Shown: positions 24,571-36,499, counted from the first letter of the stretch. The stretch: DNA of 64,000 nt from Astragalus membranaceus (GCA_039519185.1 CM076847.1:87764360-87828359); one strand, 5' to 3'. The notes: generated by a model from the sequence alone, not told the origin. Numbers and translations are program-made.

Positions 24571-24926
24571 ACAATAGGAGAAACCAAGGAACTGTATAAG
24601 GCTGAGCTTCCTGGAAGGAGACATAGACCTAGTGAAAAACTTACACTTGCCCAAACTAAGATGTTGACTCGAGTCACTGTCATATTCATTAAATAAAGAA
24701 ATCAGACCAATTAGGTTGCGTTTAGTGCCCCGACAGAACACCATGATGTCATTTGCATACAGAACATGAGAAGGAGTTGTGCAAGCTCTTGAACCAGTCA
24801 TAGACTACAGGCTACACAGCAAACTAGATGAATAATACCCCTATTCAGAACGTCTTCAGCAAGGCATAAGAGAATAGGAGAGAGGGGGATCTCCCGGTCG
24901 AACACCTCTTTTACAAGAGAAATACC
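24526..24926 (-). pseudogene. LINE (L1-type) reverse transcriptase fragment
   Basis: Two overlapping minus-strand frames, joined by a frameshift near 24800, resemble the central part of a plant LINE reverse transcriptase. In order they show PLSPILLCLAEDVLNRGI (the usual R-QGDPLSPLLF region, degraded), then SHVLYANDIMVFCRG (the YADD catalytic box with D changed to N), then QHLSLGKCKF. Both ends are truncated: one at the CACTA-like boundary near 24927, the other fading into the direct repeat around 24560. Non-functional. Confidence 0.75.
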
Positions 24927-25195
24927 ATGTAGGATTTTTACCGGCGGATTTTTTTCGTCGGTACGGTTCCGGCGGAAATTCGGCATTTCCGGTGGATTTT
25001 TTCCGTCGGGAATTTTCCGGCGGAAAAAGTAGTATTCCGGTGGATTTTTTTCCCGTACGTACGTTTCCGACGGATTTTAAAAAGAAAATTCCAAAATAAA
25101 TCCGCTGGTAATTTGAAAAATCCGCCGAAAAAATTTGGAGAGAAAAATTCCGCCGCTAAATCTGTCGGAACCATCCGAAAATGCCTATAAATAAA
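24927..25195 (+). mobile_element. CACTA-like subterminal repeat region with a TATA box
   Basis: Dense TTTCCGTCGG / CCGGCGGA words in both orientations, as in CACTA subterminal regions, followed by TATAAATA at 25186-25193. The words differ from the GCGAGGG type of the CACTA elements at 43-48 kb, so this seems to be the 5' end of another element. No CACTA terminus is visible at the left. Confidence 0.45.
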
Positions 25196-25708
25196 ACTTT
25201 CTCCTACACTCTTCTCATTCTCTCATTTCATTCTTCATTTCCTTCTCATTCTCTTCTACATTTTCTCTATCTTATCTTTCTTCTTCTTTCTCATACTCTC
25301 CGATCTCCATAAATTTCTCTACATATCTCTCTTCTATATTTCCTCTTTCTTCTTCCTTCTCATTCATTCTCACTCATTCATTCTTATTCTTTCTTACTTC
25401 TTTATTCTCATTCCCTCTTATATTATTACTTCTGATACTCTCATTCATTATTATTCCTACTTGCTTCTTTATTCTTATTTTCTCCTATATTTTTTCTTCA
25501 CATATTATTTCTTCTCATACTCTCTCTCATACTCTCTTTCATTCTCATTCCTTTCTACGTCTTCATTCTCATTCCTTTATTCCTTCTCATTCTCTTCTAT
25601 ATCATTTTTTCTCATATTCTACTTCATTTTCATGTTTTCTAACTTTTTATTAAATTTTTTTTTGATAAACCTGCTAATGCCTAACTGATTGAATTTTTTT
25701 TGATAAAC
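25196..25708 (+). other. CT-rich leader-like sequence
   Basis: About 440 bases of TTCTCATTC/TTCATT-rich pyrimidine tract downstream of the TATA box. It resembles the GA/CT-rich leaders of the other CACTA elements here. The word TTTTGATAAACCTGCT is repeated near 25660 and 25699. No credible protein. Confidence 0.45.
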
Positions 25709-25882
25709 CTGCTTTTATACCTGTTTATTTTAATAATAAATAATAAAATCTAAAATACATAAAACAGTTTAAAATAAAAATTTCGAGAATAAAATTCTTC
25801 AATAACATAAAATTCGAATCAACAACACTTAATTTGAAATGTTATAACAAAATATTGAAATGTCAAAGTGATACAACAAATC

Positions 25883-27745
25883 CTAAAAGCTGGCGCCATC
25901 AGACTCCTCGGCCTCCCCAGCCTCTCCAGACTCCCCAGACTCCTCAGCTTGCTCCTCATCTTGCTCCTCATCTTGTTGCATATTCTTAAAATACCTAAAC
26001 ATCAGCTCCTGCCTACGGGTCACCTTCACAAAGTCTTCCTGCATCTTTTTCATAGCCTCAGTAGAGGTCCTGACCTCCTGTCGAGTATCGTGCAGTTCAT
26101 GCCGAGTAGACTGCAGCTCCTGCTCCAGCTGCCTAATATGCTCTGTCTCCGCAGGAGTAGAAGCTGGTCGACTGCGTCTTCTGCTGCTCCCGGCCATAGA
26201 CTGGCCCATACATGGAGCCAAGGGCCCCGTACCATACAGACGACCCTTAGACCAACCTACTATCTTCTCCCAATTTTTGTTTGCCAGATCTATCATCTCA
26301 GGAGTAAGTTGGCCAAGTGATTCAGGGTCCCGGCTCTCCTGAGTCAGCAGAGTCATGATCTCATTTATTTGCTCCTGTTTTGAATAACCGCAAATTAGCG
26401 CTCCATTTTGACAAAGCAACATTATATAATACAAATCAAGTTGTATATTTACCTGAGTCATCCTGGAGCGCTCATCAACATACTCGCCAGTGCCTTTCCT
26501 CACATGGGTGGCTCTATGCAACTCAGGAGCAGTGATAGGGCGTCCTGCCTTCTTACTCTGTAAAATGAAACACATTTTCAAAAATTGCTAACTAATTAAC
26601 TAATGTAAAAAAACACCCAGATTTTAAAAATAATTTACCAATCTAGAAGCATACTGAGCCTGGTTGATGGACCCGCCGCAGTGAAGCGAGCCACCCTTTT
26701 CTGAGTTTCTATTATTCTTGGCTTTTGCAGCATTTTTCTTGAAAGTATCTGTAGCCCAATGGCCCTTGAAGGCATTCCAAATTTCATCACTCATGTAGTT
26801 AGGCTTCTTATCTTTACACCGCAACTTATAAAGCAAATCTGATATTTGAGAGCCCATCCTTTTAAAAAAAAGCCTCTGCACATTGTCATCACCTTCTATG
26901 TCCCATGTCACTTTGGTCTGTATTAAAATGAACATATGTATTAGTAATTATATTAAACGTTATTAAACATAAAATTTAAACTAACAATATAAGTAATGAC
27001 AAAATAATTGACACTTACCCTAAAGAAGTAAAGCAGATCATTCCTGTCCTTTTCATTGACTTTACTCCACTTTTTATGGAACTTTTGAAAATATCTTTTG
27101 CGGATGACATGAGTGATGCTTGATGAAGCTGACTTTGCAGGAAGAAGCCGGCATAATGAAAGATATATCAAACAATCAAATATATATAAGTCGTTGCATA
27201 ATTAACTTAAAAAAACAAACAATATAATACTTACGCGTTACCACGACTATAAATGACTTTGAGTCTGACACCATTAATAACAACCACCTCCACTCTCTCG
27301 TCATCAGTCGATGAATCAAAATCAACATTACCACCACCAATATCATGCTCAATATCATCCCGGGGCTCTGGTGTAGGCATAGATACCCAGCTATGGGGCC
27401 CATATGTCCAGGTGATGAGCCTATATGCCCAGCTGGTGTGCCCATATGCCTAGCTGGTGTGCCCATATACCCAGCTGGTGTGCCCATATGCCCTGCTGTA
27501 TACGCATTTGGTGGGCCCTTATAATGCCCATGTGATGGTAAATGATACCATCCGGGGACAGATGGAGGCGGAGGTTGTGGGGCAATCGGAGCGGTAGCTG
27601 GTGGGCCCACAAACGTATGACCCCTCATATTCCCAATATTAAGTACCACCTCACAATTACGCCTCCTCTTAGAAGGTTCATCGGTCATAGTCTTCTTCCC
27701 TTTATGAGGACGTCTCGGTGGGTCAGAACCTCCTCCTGGATCCAT
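25883..27745 (-). pseudogene. TNPA-like gene of CACTA A (Transposase_24, PF03004)
   Basis: Five exons can be followed on the minus strand, approximately: 27745-27229, 27150-27020 (ends YFFR before GTAAGT), 26918-26640, 26562-26453 and 26373-25883. The product would start MDPGGGSDPPRRPHKGKK (basic), continue with Pro-rich sequence and a 7-residue repeat (MGTPAGH type), then the Transposase_24 region (KWSKVNEKDRNDLLYFF, YMSDEIWNAFKGHW), then a coiled coil (HIRQLEQELQSTRHEL) and an acidic Glu/Asp tail. In maize En/Spm the TNPA protein binds subterminal repeats and helps TNP2 synapse the ends. A frameshift around 27390 in exon 1 makes the present copy probably inactive. Exon edges are by eye. Confidence 0.7.
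27395..27500 (-). repeat. 21-bp tandem repeat inside the TNPA-like exon
   Basis: About five copies of CCCATATGCCCAGCTGGTGTG (plus strand), encoding a 7-residue unit on the minus strand. The copies are slightly diverged. Confidence 0.8.
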
Positions 27746-27969
27746 ATCTATGAAAAAATAGAAACGAAATGTGATACTAACAACATTAATTATATATATT
27801 TATAAATAAATTAAAGAAAGTAAATTAACAAGAATAATATTGATATATTAATGATTCTAATAAATTTAAAGACAACATAAGGAGTCAACATAAGTAGACA
27901 ACATATATAAGAAAACACAAGAACAATAACGACTCTAATACATTTAAATACAACATAAGATTAATCAAA
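27746..27969. other. Spacer between the TNP2-like and TNPA-like genes of CACTA A
   Basis: AT-rich, about 220 bases, without coding. It would hold the end of one transcription unit or an intron. Confidence 0.5.
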
Positions 27970-29066
27970 TTATTCATCTTCATTCTCTTCTTCATCATCT
28001 TCATATTCATTCTCTTCTTCATCTCGTTCATCTTCATTCTGTTCTTCATCTTCATTCTGTTCTTCATCTTCATCAACTTCTTCAACTAGGAGTCGATCAT
28101 CACATAAGGAGTCAATCGGTTCAACTTCAATTACCTCATCTACTCCCGAAATTTCATCCACCTGATAAGGAACCTCATCCTCCGCATCAGTGGCTTCAAA
28201 GAGACCCCGTGGTTTTGTCTTAATTGCAACACACCATCCTCTCTGAGTTGATGAATATGGAACATAATACACCTGCCTCACATTTTCTGCCATGATAAAC
28301 GGATCATAAAGTTAATACCTTCCATTCATTCGAATGCCCACGGTATTACATTTTGGATGCAATTTCGTTCCTCTAACTGATGGATCAAACCATCTACAAA
28401 AAAATAAAACTATTCTCTTTTCATAGTCTAACCGTGGGTATTCAAGTTCATATATGTGTTCGATCACACCGTAGTAGTCATTTTCACCTCCTCCTGTTTC
28501 ACCTTTAACCAATGTTTTAAAACTCGAACCGGTGACCGACTCGGTGAAGGTACCGGGTCACTGGGTCAAGGGTCGGACCGAATGGTCGACAGTTGAACCG
28601 CATGACCAAAACCGGAACCGGATGACTCGGACCCGGTCTCTATTTCGAGAATTTTCAATACCTATATAGTATATAATATAAATTTTGTCCCTGTAAAATT
28701 AATAACTATGTTTATTTTATATCTACTAAAATATAAAAAATTCCCAAATTTTTAGGACCTATATATTTCATACTTGTAAAACTTAATTTGCTAAAATTAC
28801 ACACCATGCCTATTTTATTTTTATTTGCTTGGTATATATTAAATAAATTTTAAAAGTTCATATCATGCTTCAATAAATATTTAGAACAAATTTCATAAGT
28901 TAACAACTTAATATTAAATAAATCTTTAAAAAAATACTTAATATTAAATAAGTTTGTTGAAACATAATATTAATATTACAAGCTAATGCCATGAGGATGA
29001 GCATACTTGACTTTTAGGAAAAGAGGTACCAATTATATATATTTGAAATAAATAATATTCTCAATA

Positions 29067-29140
29067 AGATTGGTAGCCTCATGGTAGTGCTCAACATTTG
29101 CTTTCAATAGGTCAGGGGTTCAAACCCCACTAATGACATT
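29067..29140 (+). pseudogene. tRNA-like sequence within the hAT element
   Basis: TAGCCTCATGGTA resembles a D arm / A box and CAGGGGTTCAAACCCC is a good T arm / B box about 30 bases later. The overall length is close to a tRNA. An acceptor stem and a clear anticodon were not confirmed, so it is probably a tRNA-derived relic or SINE head rather than a gene. Confidence 0.5.
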
Positions 29141-29187
29141 TTTGTTGAGGGTTTTGAATCTCTTTTGTTTTAAGTAGTTTAGAAATA

Positions 29188-29329
29188 GTCCCACATCGGA
29201 TAGAGTGAACAGAACATGGAGGAAATGAGATATAAAAGCAAGGTGTATGTCAATGGGAAACATACTTACCTAGATGGCAATCACTAGTGGGGGCTTGCGT
29301 TCGCGCGGCCCCTCCCAATTACAGTTCAA
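29188..29329 (+). pseudogene. Truncated U1 snRNA-like gene with USE, TATA box and 3' box
   Basis: The plant snRNA upstream element GTCCCACATCG lies at 29188-29198 and TATAAAAG at 29231-29238; the 32-base gap is the spacing of pol II-type plant snRNA genes. At 29262, 31 bases after the TATA start, comes ATACTTACCT, the U1 5' end that pairs with 5' splice sites. The next part of U1 (stem-loops I-III and the Sm site) is missing. The terminal stem-loop follows (GGGGCTTGCGTTCGCGCGG, 29290-29308), ending near 29316. CA-N5-AGTTCAA at 29316-29329 fits the plant 3' box CA(N)3-10AGTNNAA. The encoded RNA would be about 55 nt. Retention of the promoter shows capture at DNA level. Confidence 0.75.
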
Positions 29330-30085
29330 AGATTTGATAAAATAAAAATAAAAAAAAATGGACAACCCGGTCCGGTTTGAGCCGGGTCGCCGGTTTTCCC
29401 CAAAACCGGCCGGTTTCCACCGGTTCCCACCGGTTTGGTGCATAACCGATTCAAAGGCTTGACCGGCTCGGTTACCCCCCCGGTTCCCGGTTCGACCGGT
29501 CCGACCGGCCGGGCCGAGCCGGTTTTTAAAACACTGCCTTTAACATATACCCCACTACTAATTGTTTTTTCCCCCTCACTCCATGATTGGGTGTCAAATT
29601 TGTAACCGTTAACTAGGTACGTGTGCCACTCGGTCACCTCAAGAAAAGGACCATCGGCTAAGTTCCTCAATCCTTTCAACCATTGACAAACATCTTTTGC
29701 TTCATCTGGTGTTAGACAATATTTGGCTTTGGGTTTTAACATCTTCCGATTAGACATTTCCACCAAATTCAAATCAGATCGATGTTTGCTACAGTAAAGA
29801 GCAGAGTCCAATCTAGCCTTATTATTGTCTTTGGTTTTATCTTTCACATTCATCACAATGACAAATATGTTGTCAAAGAAATTCTTCTCGATGTGCATAA
29901 CATCGAGATTGTGCCTCAACAGATTATCTTTCCAATATGGGAGATTCCAAAATATGCTTTTTTTTGTCCAATTGTGCACCTGTCCTAACCATCCAGCCGG
30001 GTGAGTTCCCCTACCTCCGTGGCTTGTGGCAAATCCATAACTCTGCTCCAGATTTCACCTGATGTCAACAAATGTGGTGGTCCTT

Positions 30086-31701
30086 TGGTGTGTGAAAATA
30101 TGTGCAAGTATACACAGTCACAAACAAGTAATATAATGATGAGAAAGGTCGAACCCACAAGAATTGGATTAACTCTTGTATGTTTAAGAAAATATAAATT
30201 GGTGCTACTACACTACTCACAATTTTTGGGGTTTTAATGTCAAGTGAAAACAAAATGCAAATATGTAGAAGAATATGAAGGAAATCAGTTAAGAATGATA
30301 GTTGAGTTGTCTTCACTAAATAATTCACTTTTGAGAGTTTTGTGCTTTTATGTGGTGCGGATGCATTGAGTGCAGCTGCATGAGTATGTGTCTTTCAGCT
30401 ACTTTCTTCAGAGTTTCGTTACAAGCTTCCTATGTCTAGGCGTTCTAAATAAGTTCACTCCAGCCTTTGAAATACCCACTGTTTCACCCTAAGGACTATG
30501 TTATCCTATGTCTAGGACTTAACATGGTTTTAACAAAGTTTTCTTTATTACACAAGTTAACAAAGCCTTCATTAAAACACTCACCCTTATTAGTCTTGAT
30601 TTCTAGTTATAAACCATGTCTGTGAATATAACTCTACTTATTCTAAGCGATCAACCTCACAATAAGATGGATATAGTATAACACATAACCCAAAATACAT
30701 ACAACACTTAAAGGCACAATAACTTACTCAAAAGCTCATTATAAAGTTATAACATCTCAACCAAAAAAAGGTTTAGCTCATAATATGCATTGCAAGGCAA
30801 AGATAGATGAAATAAAACATATTAATATAAATGAAAGTACAAGAGATATCAATAGGGTAGAGATTACACTGATTGAAGTACTCTTGCATAAGTTTGCCCA
30901 GCAATGCAGAAGCACTGACTTCCTGGTGCAGTTGCACCTAACTAAGTTGATGAAGAAGTGAAGGAAGAAGTCGTCAGTTCCTTCCTTACCTTCTTGCCAA
31001 CTAACTACTAAAAACTATAAGGAATGAAACTACTAAATTACAAGTGAAGATTATGATCTATATCTTATGATATGATGCTTTTCAAGTGAGAAGTGGAAGC
31101 CTTTATATAGGCTTGGAGGTTTCCTTCAAGTGAGGGTTTGCTTGGAGATCAAGCTGACCAAAGGTGGCTTAACCATGGTTACTTTTCAGAGCTTTGATTG
31201 AGAAGATTGAGTCCAAAGGGGAGGTCCAATTGTGGAAAGCCATGTGTTCTAGATGTGTAGCCTTTCATGATGATTTTCCATTGTGGGCGCCTCCTCTTGC
31301 ATGTTGGCATGTGCCTCCATGTGACTTATGACTAAGCATGATGTCATAGAAAAGTTTATGCATTGGTATGAATTGAGGTGCTTCCAAGGTGGGGTTAAAT
31401 CTGCCTTTAGCGTAGGATGGTGCAGATGCACCTAAGTGCAGTTGCACTGCTGTAAGTGTAGTTTAGTGCAGATGCATTGCTGTTTCCCTGGTGTATTTGC
31501 ACCTAACTGCAAGTGCACTGAACAAACATCTTAAACATACCATTATTTATATAAAATGCTTAAATCATTACATAATCCTCTTTGAAACATAGAATGTTGT
31601 TATCTTACTCATATGACTATATTTAACAGATATTATACATGGTTTCAAGCAATTAGTTATGTTTAGATGCATAAATAACTCTATATAAAATAGAGTTATG
31701 A
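30086..31701 (-). repeat. 3' LTR of the Athila element
   Basis: Left edge TGGTGTGTGAAAATATG. Right edge AAATAGAGTTATGA, where the second LTR has GTTATCA, so the terminal dinucleotide has mutated here. Carries eight or more GTGC-N4-GCAC-type motifs at 30354-30382, 30903-30938 and 31419-31519. Confidence 0.9.
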
Positions 31702-31718
31702 TACCCCCAAACTTAAAC
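31702..31718 (-). other. Polypurine tract of the Athila element
   Basis: On the minus strand TTTAAGTTTGGGGGTAT lies directly before the 3' LTR, the expected priming position. Confidence 0.7.
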
Positions 31719-33074
31719 CATTGCTTGTCCTCAAGTAATGACAAAAAGAAAACACTAGTAGGATTTTCAATTTAAAGAAGAACAGATCAGCTCATATCTT
31801 TTCAAAGAATGATTTTGCATTTGATGAACTTCATTTTTCAGAACATTTTGTTTTTGTGCCTTTGAATTCCCAAACATCCAAAGTTTATTAAAACTCATTT
31901 GTGTAAGTGTGTGCCCCACTGAGATTCAATCAATTCCAAAACTAAGTAAAAAGTTTCTCTTTAGCTTTTTGGAAATTTTTAGATCACGTTTGGTCAAAAC
32001 AAAGGTGTTTCAAAATATAGACTAGACTAACAACATCCTTAAGACTTGGGGGGGCTTTAAGTACAACTAAGGACTTTGATTGAGTATTTCAAAACTGTTG
32101 AGTCAATGTACTTTTCTTCTTTTTGGTGGTTCTTTCTTTAGTGCAGCTGCACCTTGGTAACGGTGCAGATGCATTTGAGTGCACCTGCACTTGATACTGC
32201 ATTTCAAGATTTGTAGCATATACTGCCCTCATCACTGACCTCCTTATGCATACTTTTTTCTTTGGATTGTTTCTTTTTCCTTTTTCTTTTTCAAACCAAA
32301 TGCATTATGGAACACGTTCAGTTTTGATGACTCAGGCAAGTATAGCTAGCTATAACATTTTGAACTCTTTTGTGGTGTTTTTGGTAACCTATTGTATTGA
32401 CTATTCTAAGTTTTTCATACTCAGCCTTAGTATTCATGGAAACTCCCCCAAACTTATTTCTCTATGCTCTTCTATATTTTTAGTGAAAATTTGTTTTTGA
32501 CCTTGGTTTTCTAAAAATCCTCTTGCATCAGGTAGTTTTTCAAATAGCAAGGTTCTTTTTAAAACTCAGTTTTGATGTGTCAAAGTAATAATAAAAATGG
32601 GTGATTTGGGGAATGTATTTGGCTAAGTTTTGTGAAAAAGAATTTAAGCTGATCATGCTTCAAAAACTCACAAATCCTACTTTGAACATAGAAACAATTT
32701 GATGCACCTCAAACTAAAACTAATGTTTTTGTAAAACAGTTTTCTGAATTTTCAAAAACGAGCTTTGTTGATTGCATCACAAAATTTGAAATTAACACAC
32801 ATATAGGTAAACAAAACATAACAAAAAAACAGACATACATACTTACTAAAACATATAAGCACATGCATAGAGTATTTGAAAGTGCTTCTCCCCCCAACTT
32901 AAAGATGAGCAGTGTCCCCACTGCTCTAAGTTGAGATTCAAAAGTAATTGTGCGTCAAAATGGGGAGAGGGGTTAATACATGTGGGATAGCAACAAAACA
33001 TATAAGTATATTTAAAAATAACAACATTAAAGTTTTACTCTTTTTTGCTCCACTCTTGATCCTTGAGCTTGATC
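31719..33074 (-). other. 3' untranslated region of the Athila element
   Basis: About 1.35 kb between the env-position ORF and the polypurine tract, without a credible coding frame. Contains three copies of the GTGC-N4-GCAC-type motif at 32140-32191. Confidence 0.7.
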
Positions 33075-35018
33075 TCACAGGAATGTGTTTGACCTTCTGC
33101 TTCTTTTTCTTGGGTTCCTCAGCTTTTGGTGCATCTGCACTAGGTGCAGCTGCACCAACCACTTCTGTTGTTGGTTTTGGTTTCTCAGGTTTCTTTGATG
33201 CAGATGCATTAGAAGCTTCTTTTTCTTGTTCTTTGGTATGACTGTCAGAACTGGAACACCTTGAGATGCATCTGTGTTTGGTGCAGTTGTGTCTGTTGCT
33301 GGTGTATCTGGATTTGCACTTTCTTCCTCAGAACTTGTTTTTCCCTCCTCTTCAAGAGGGTCTTCCTGAATAACCTGCAAAGATTGTTTCTCAAAAATCA
33401 TGTTAGTAGTTTGATGGCTTTGCTCCATGGTTTGTGGTGGAGTCTTCTCTTGAGAAGGAATGGGTGCTGGTTGTTTGGTTGGTTCTTTTTCAGGTTGGCT
33501 TTCTTGGTTGATGGGTGGTGGTGATGATGACTGTGGAATGGGTGATAGTGATTTAGAGGTTGGTGGAGTAGGTGTCTTCCCTGTGGATGGTGATGTTGAT
33601 TTTTCTGGCTGGGGGTGGGTTGGTGGAGTAACTTGGGTGAGAACTGGTTCTGTTTGGGATCCAGCCTCATATTTCTTTCTTACTATGTCCTCCATGCTTA
33701 AATTCTGACCCTCTTCCTCCCCAGTCTTGCCATTACTGTCAGTGGTGGTATCATCATCCTCCTCATCTTCATTCCTCTCCATTTGCTTCACCATTCTTGT
33801 CAATGTTTCATCCTCATCAGTATCAACTAACTCTTCACTCAGTAACTCTTCCTCTTCTTCCTCAATCTTTTTCTTCTTCTCTGGCTGTTTCTTTTTAGTT
33901 TCCCTCTTTCTTTTTGGGACTTTTTCCTTCTTAGTTTCCTTTTCACTTTCTTCCTTTTCCTCCTCATCTTCTTCTTTTTCTTTCTCTTCTTCCTCACCTT
34001 CCTCATTCTGAAAGACCCATACTGGAAACACTGGGGTTTCTAACTGAGTTGGTACCTGTGACATCTCCATCAACCTAAGTTGTAGCCAATCATGCTGCTC
34101 TTGCTGGAATCTCTACACTGCCTGGTGCTTCTGCACTAAGTGTTGCTGCACCAGGTTATTTGGTTCAGCCTTTATCTTGGTTCTCTCTTTTATTTCAGCA
34201 GATAATGGGTCTGGAGGGTACTTTCTCTGTTGATGCTCATTAGAACTAATTTCTACCCCCTGTTTCATGCATAACTCAGTGATCAAGCATGGAAAGAATA
34301 AAAATCCTTCTGTTTTAGTTGCACAATCTAGAATCTCTTTGTTAATGATTCTCCCTATGTCCACATTGTCATTGGTCAAGATTGCATCCAAGAGGATCAA
34401 TCTATCTTTAGAGAGTGTATATGTGTGGGATGTAGGAAAGATTGAGCGATCGATAAACAAGTACCAATTTCCTAACTCAGGGATCAAATATCTATTCTTA
34501 AGTTTAAATTCAGTGTTGGTGATTTTATCCCATTTTGAGTTTTTCACAGCAATTCTAGACCCTACTCTTTCCATCTCTTTCTTTCCATACTCTTCTATTT
34601 TCTCTTCAAAATCAGAACCAAAGTAGACTAGGTTGTAATGGTTATTTATTCTATCAACATCAAAGTAAACCTTCCTACCCCTAATTACAGAATGGTCCAG
34701 AGTTTTACCTTTGTTGTTGTCCTGAATTCCAAAATAGAACTCTCTTACTACTTGCTCCAAGTAGAATGCTCTGTGTTTCACTAACAGATCCCAATGAAGA
34801 CTTGAGATTGTTGACATGAAGCTTGGGTGTGCTTTCATCAAACTGTAACCTCTTTCCGGTAGGAATTTCATTTCCCAGAAATGCGCATGATCAGCATCAA
34901 TTGGTACTGGACTAGGTGCAGTTGCACCAGCTCTCTTCTTTTGGGGTTGTTTTGATGTTGATCTTGTGCCTGTGATGCTCTTCCCTGATATTTTCATGGC
35001 ACTTTGCTTGCGAACCAT
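33075..35018 (-). pseudogene. Athila env-position ORF (putative plant transposon protein domain, PF20167-like), one stop
   Basis: A 648-codon frame running from 35018 to 33075, interrupted by a single in-frame TAG at 34113-34115. The first 300 residues begin with a basic segment and contain the conserved Athila region (FWEMKFLPERGYSL, then FYFGIQDN and DRLILLDAILTND). The remainder is low complexity: an acidic Glu/Lys tract, then Pro/Ser/Thr/Gln-rich sequence and a basic tail. The product lies where retroviruses have env, but I see no convincing signal peptide or membrane segment, so its role is unknown. The motif GTGC-N4-GCAC occurs at 33128-33156, 34124-34152 and 34915. Confidence 0.75.
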
Positions 35019-35529
35019 TTCTTGAATAGAGGTTGAAGATGGTGTTTACAGAGAAATTGGGGATTTGCGAGAGAGAGACAGTGATTGGGAATGTTTTACG
35101 ATTTTGTGAGAGAGGGGGTTACTGTGGGTGAATAAACGGTAGTCATGGGGAATTGGGTCAGTTTAAAGTGGTGAGTGAGTTGGTTGATTTGATGGGCGGA
35201 GTAGCCGTTAGAGTTATGTGGGCTTGCATGCAATGAGACACGTGCAAGCGTAGGTGAGACAACTCAACATCTCAGCTACTGATCATGACTATATTTTTGT
35301 TGCGCTGGCATTTTCGAAAATTTTGTCACCCAAGTGATATTTTTTTAAATTTCTGGTGCAGTAGCACTGAGGAATGATAGGTGCAGATGCACTAAAAACC
35401 CGTGTTCCTAAAAAAAACACTTGAAAACATCAAATTGAACAAAAATTGCAAAACTAAATATTTAATAACATGGGTTGCCTCCCATAAGCGATTGTTTTAA
35501 GAGTCTTTCAGCCTAACTATCTCTTTATC

Positions 35530-36499
35530 TTAGAGATTTTGAAAATGTGTGGTGAATTTATCCCTCACCGCATGTTCACCAATGTACATTTTTACTCTCT
35601 GGCCATTTACCTTGAAAGTGGTGTCTGTGGCTGCATCATACAAATCAACTGCACCATGGGGGTAAATCTTGACTAGTTTGAATGGTCCTGACCATCTTGA
35701 TTTAAGTTTTCCAGGAAATAATTTCAACCTGGAATTGTATAACAAGACCATTCCTCCTTCTCTAAGTTCTCTTCTTTGGATTTTTTTGTCATGCCAAGCT
35801 TTGGTTTTTGTCTTGTAAATTTCTGCATTCTCATAAGAGAATTGCTTAAATTCTTCCAATTCATTCAATTCTAAAAACCTTTGCGCACCTGCTTTGTTGA
35901 GATCATAATTCAACTTTTTCATAGCCTAATAAGATTTGTTTTCAAACTCAACAAGAAGATGACATGCTTTGCCATAGACTAGCCTAAAGGGGGACATACC
36001 TAGTTCTGTATGCCCATAATGGCTCATCTAAATGTAGAGACCAATCTTTTCTTGATGGTCCAACCATTTTTTCAAGCATTCTTTTAATTTCCCTATTTGA
36101 TAGCTCAGCCTGCCCACTTGTTTGTGGGTGGTAGGCTGTAGCAATTTTATGCTTAATCCCATATTTTGCAAGAAGATTTTCAATGAGTTTATTGCAAAAA
36201 TGTGAGTCTTCATCATTGATGATTGCCCTTGGGGTGCCAAACCTTGTAAAAATGTTTTTCAGGAGGAATTTGCTAACAGATTTAGCATCATTATTAGGCA
36301 ATGCTACTGCCTCTACCCATTTGGACACATAATCAACAGCTACCAAGATATATTGTTTGCCAAAAGAAGGTGGGAAAGGACCCATGAAATCCATGCCCCA
36401 TACATCAAAAAGTCCAATTTCTAATATATTGGTTCTAGGCATTTCATGTTTTTCAGAAATATTACCTGCTCTTTGACATTTGTCACAAGTTTTGACCAT
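35530..36499 (-). pseudogene. Athila integrase
   Basis: Minus strand. The core begins with CDKCQRAG (end of the HHCC zinc-binding region), then GMDFMGPFPPS (first catalytic Asp), NDEDSHF (second Asp; the usual SDGGSHF is altered) and QAELSNREIKRMLEKM (catalytic Glu), as in a D,D-35-E integrase. The frame breaks around 35984-35925, after which the C-terminal part resumes at 35922 with GGMVLLYNSRLKLFPGKL, the GPF/Y-type module. Integrase would insert the cDNA copy; the break and the altered second motif suggest loss of activity. Confidence 0.8.

Larger units (their letters stand above)
28510..29536. mobile_element. Non-autonomous hAT element (1027 bp) in the TNP2-like exon
   Basis: Ends CAATGTTTTAAAACTCG (left) and TTTTTAAAACACTG (right) are inverted repeats of the hAT form CARTGTTTTAAAA. 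A perfect 8-bp duplication CCTTTAAC flanks it (28502-28509 and 29537-29544). The first and last 150 bases are rich in GAACCGG/CCGGTTC words. The middle is AT-rich, then carries a tRNA-like sequence and a U1-snRNA-like unit. No transposase. Confidence 0.85.

Noticed and set aside
27885..28085. Met/Lys-repeat peptide
   Set aside because: Out-of-frame reading of the Asp/Glu-rich tail of the TNP2-like gene.
29262..29316. Functional U1 snRNA gene
   Set aside because: Stem-loops I-III and the Sm site are missing, so it cannot assemble as U1 snRNP; annotated as a truncated pseudogene.
33727..34011. Ser/Phe-rich 94-codon plus-strand ORF resembling a membrane protein
   Set aside because: Antisense shadow of the Glu/Lys-rich part of the Athila env-position ORF.
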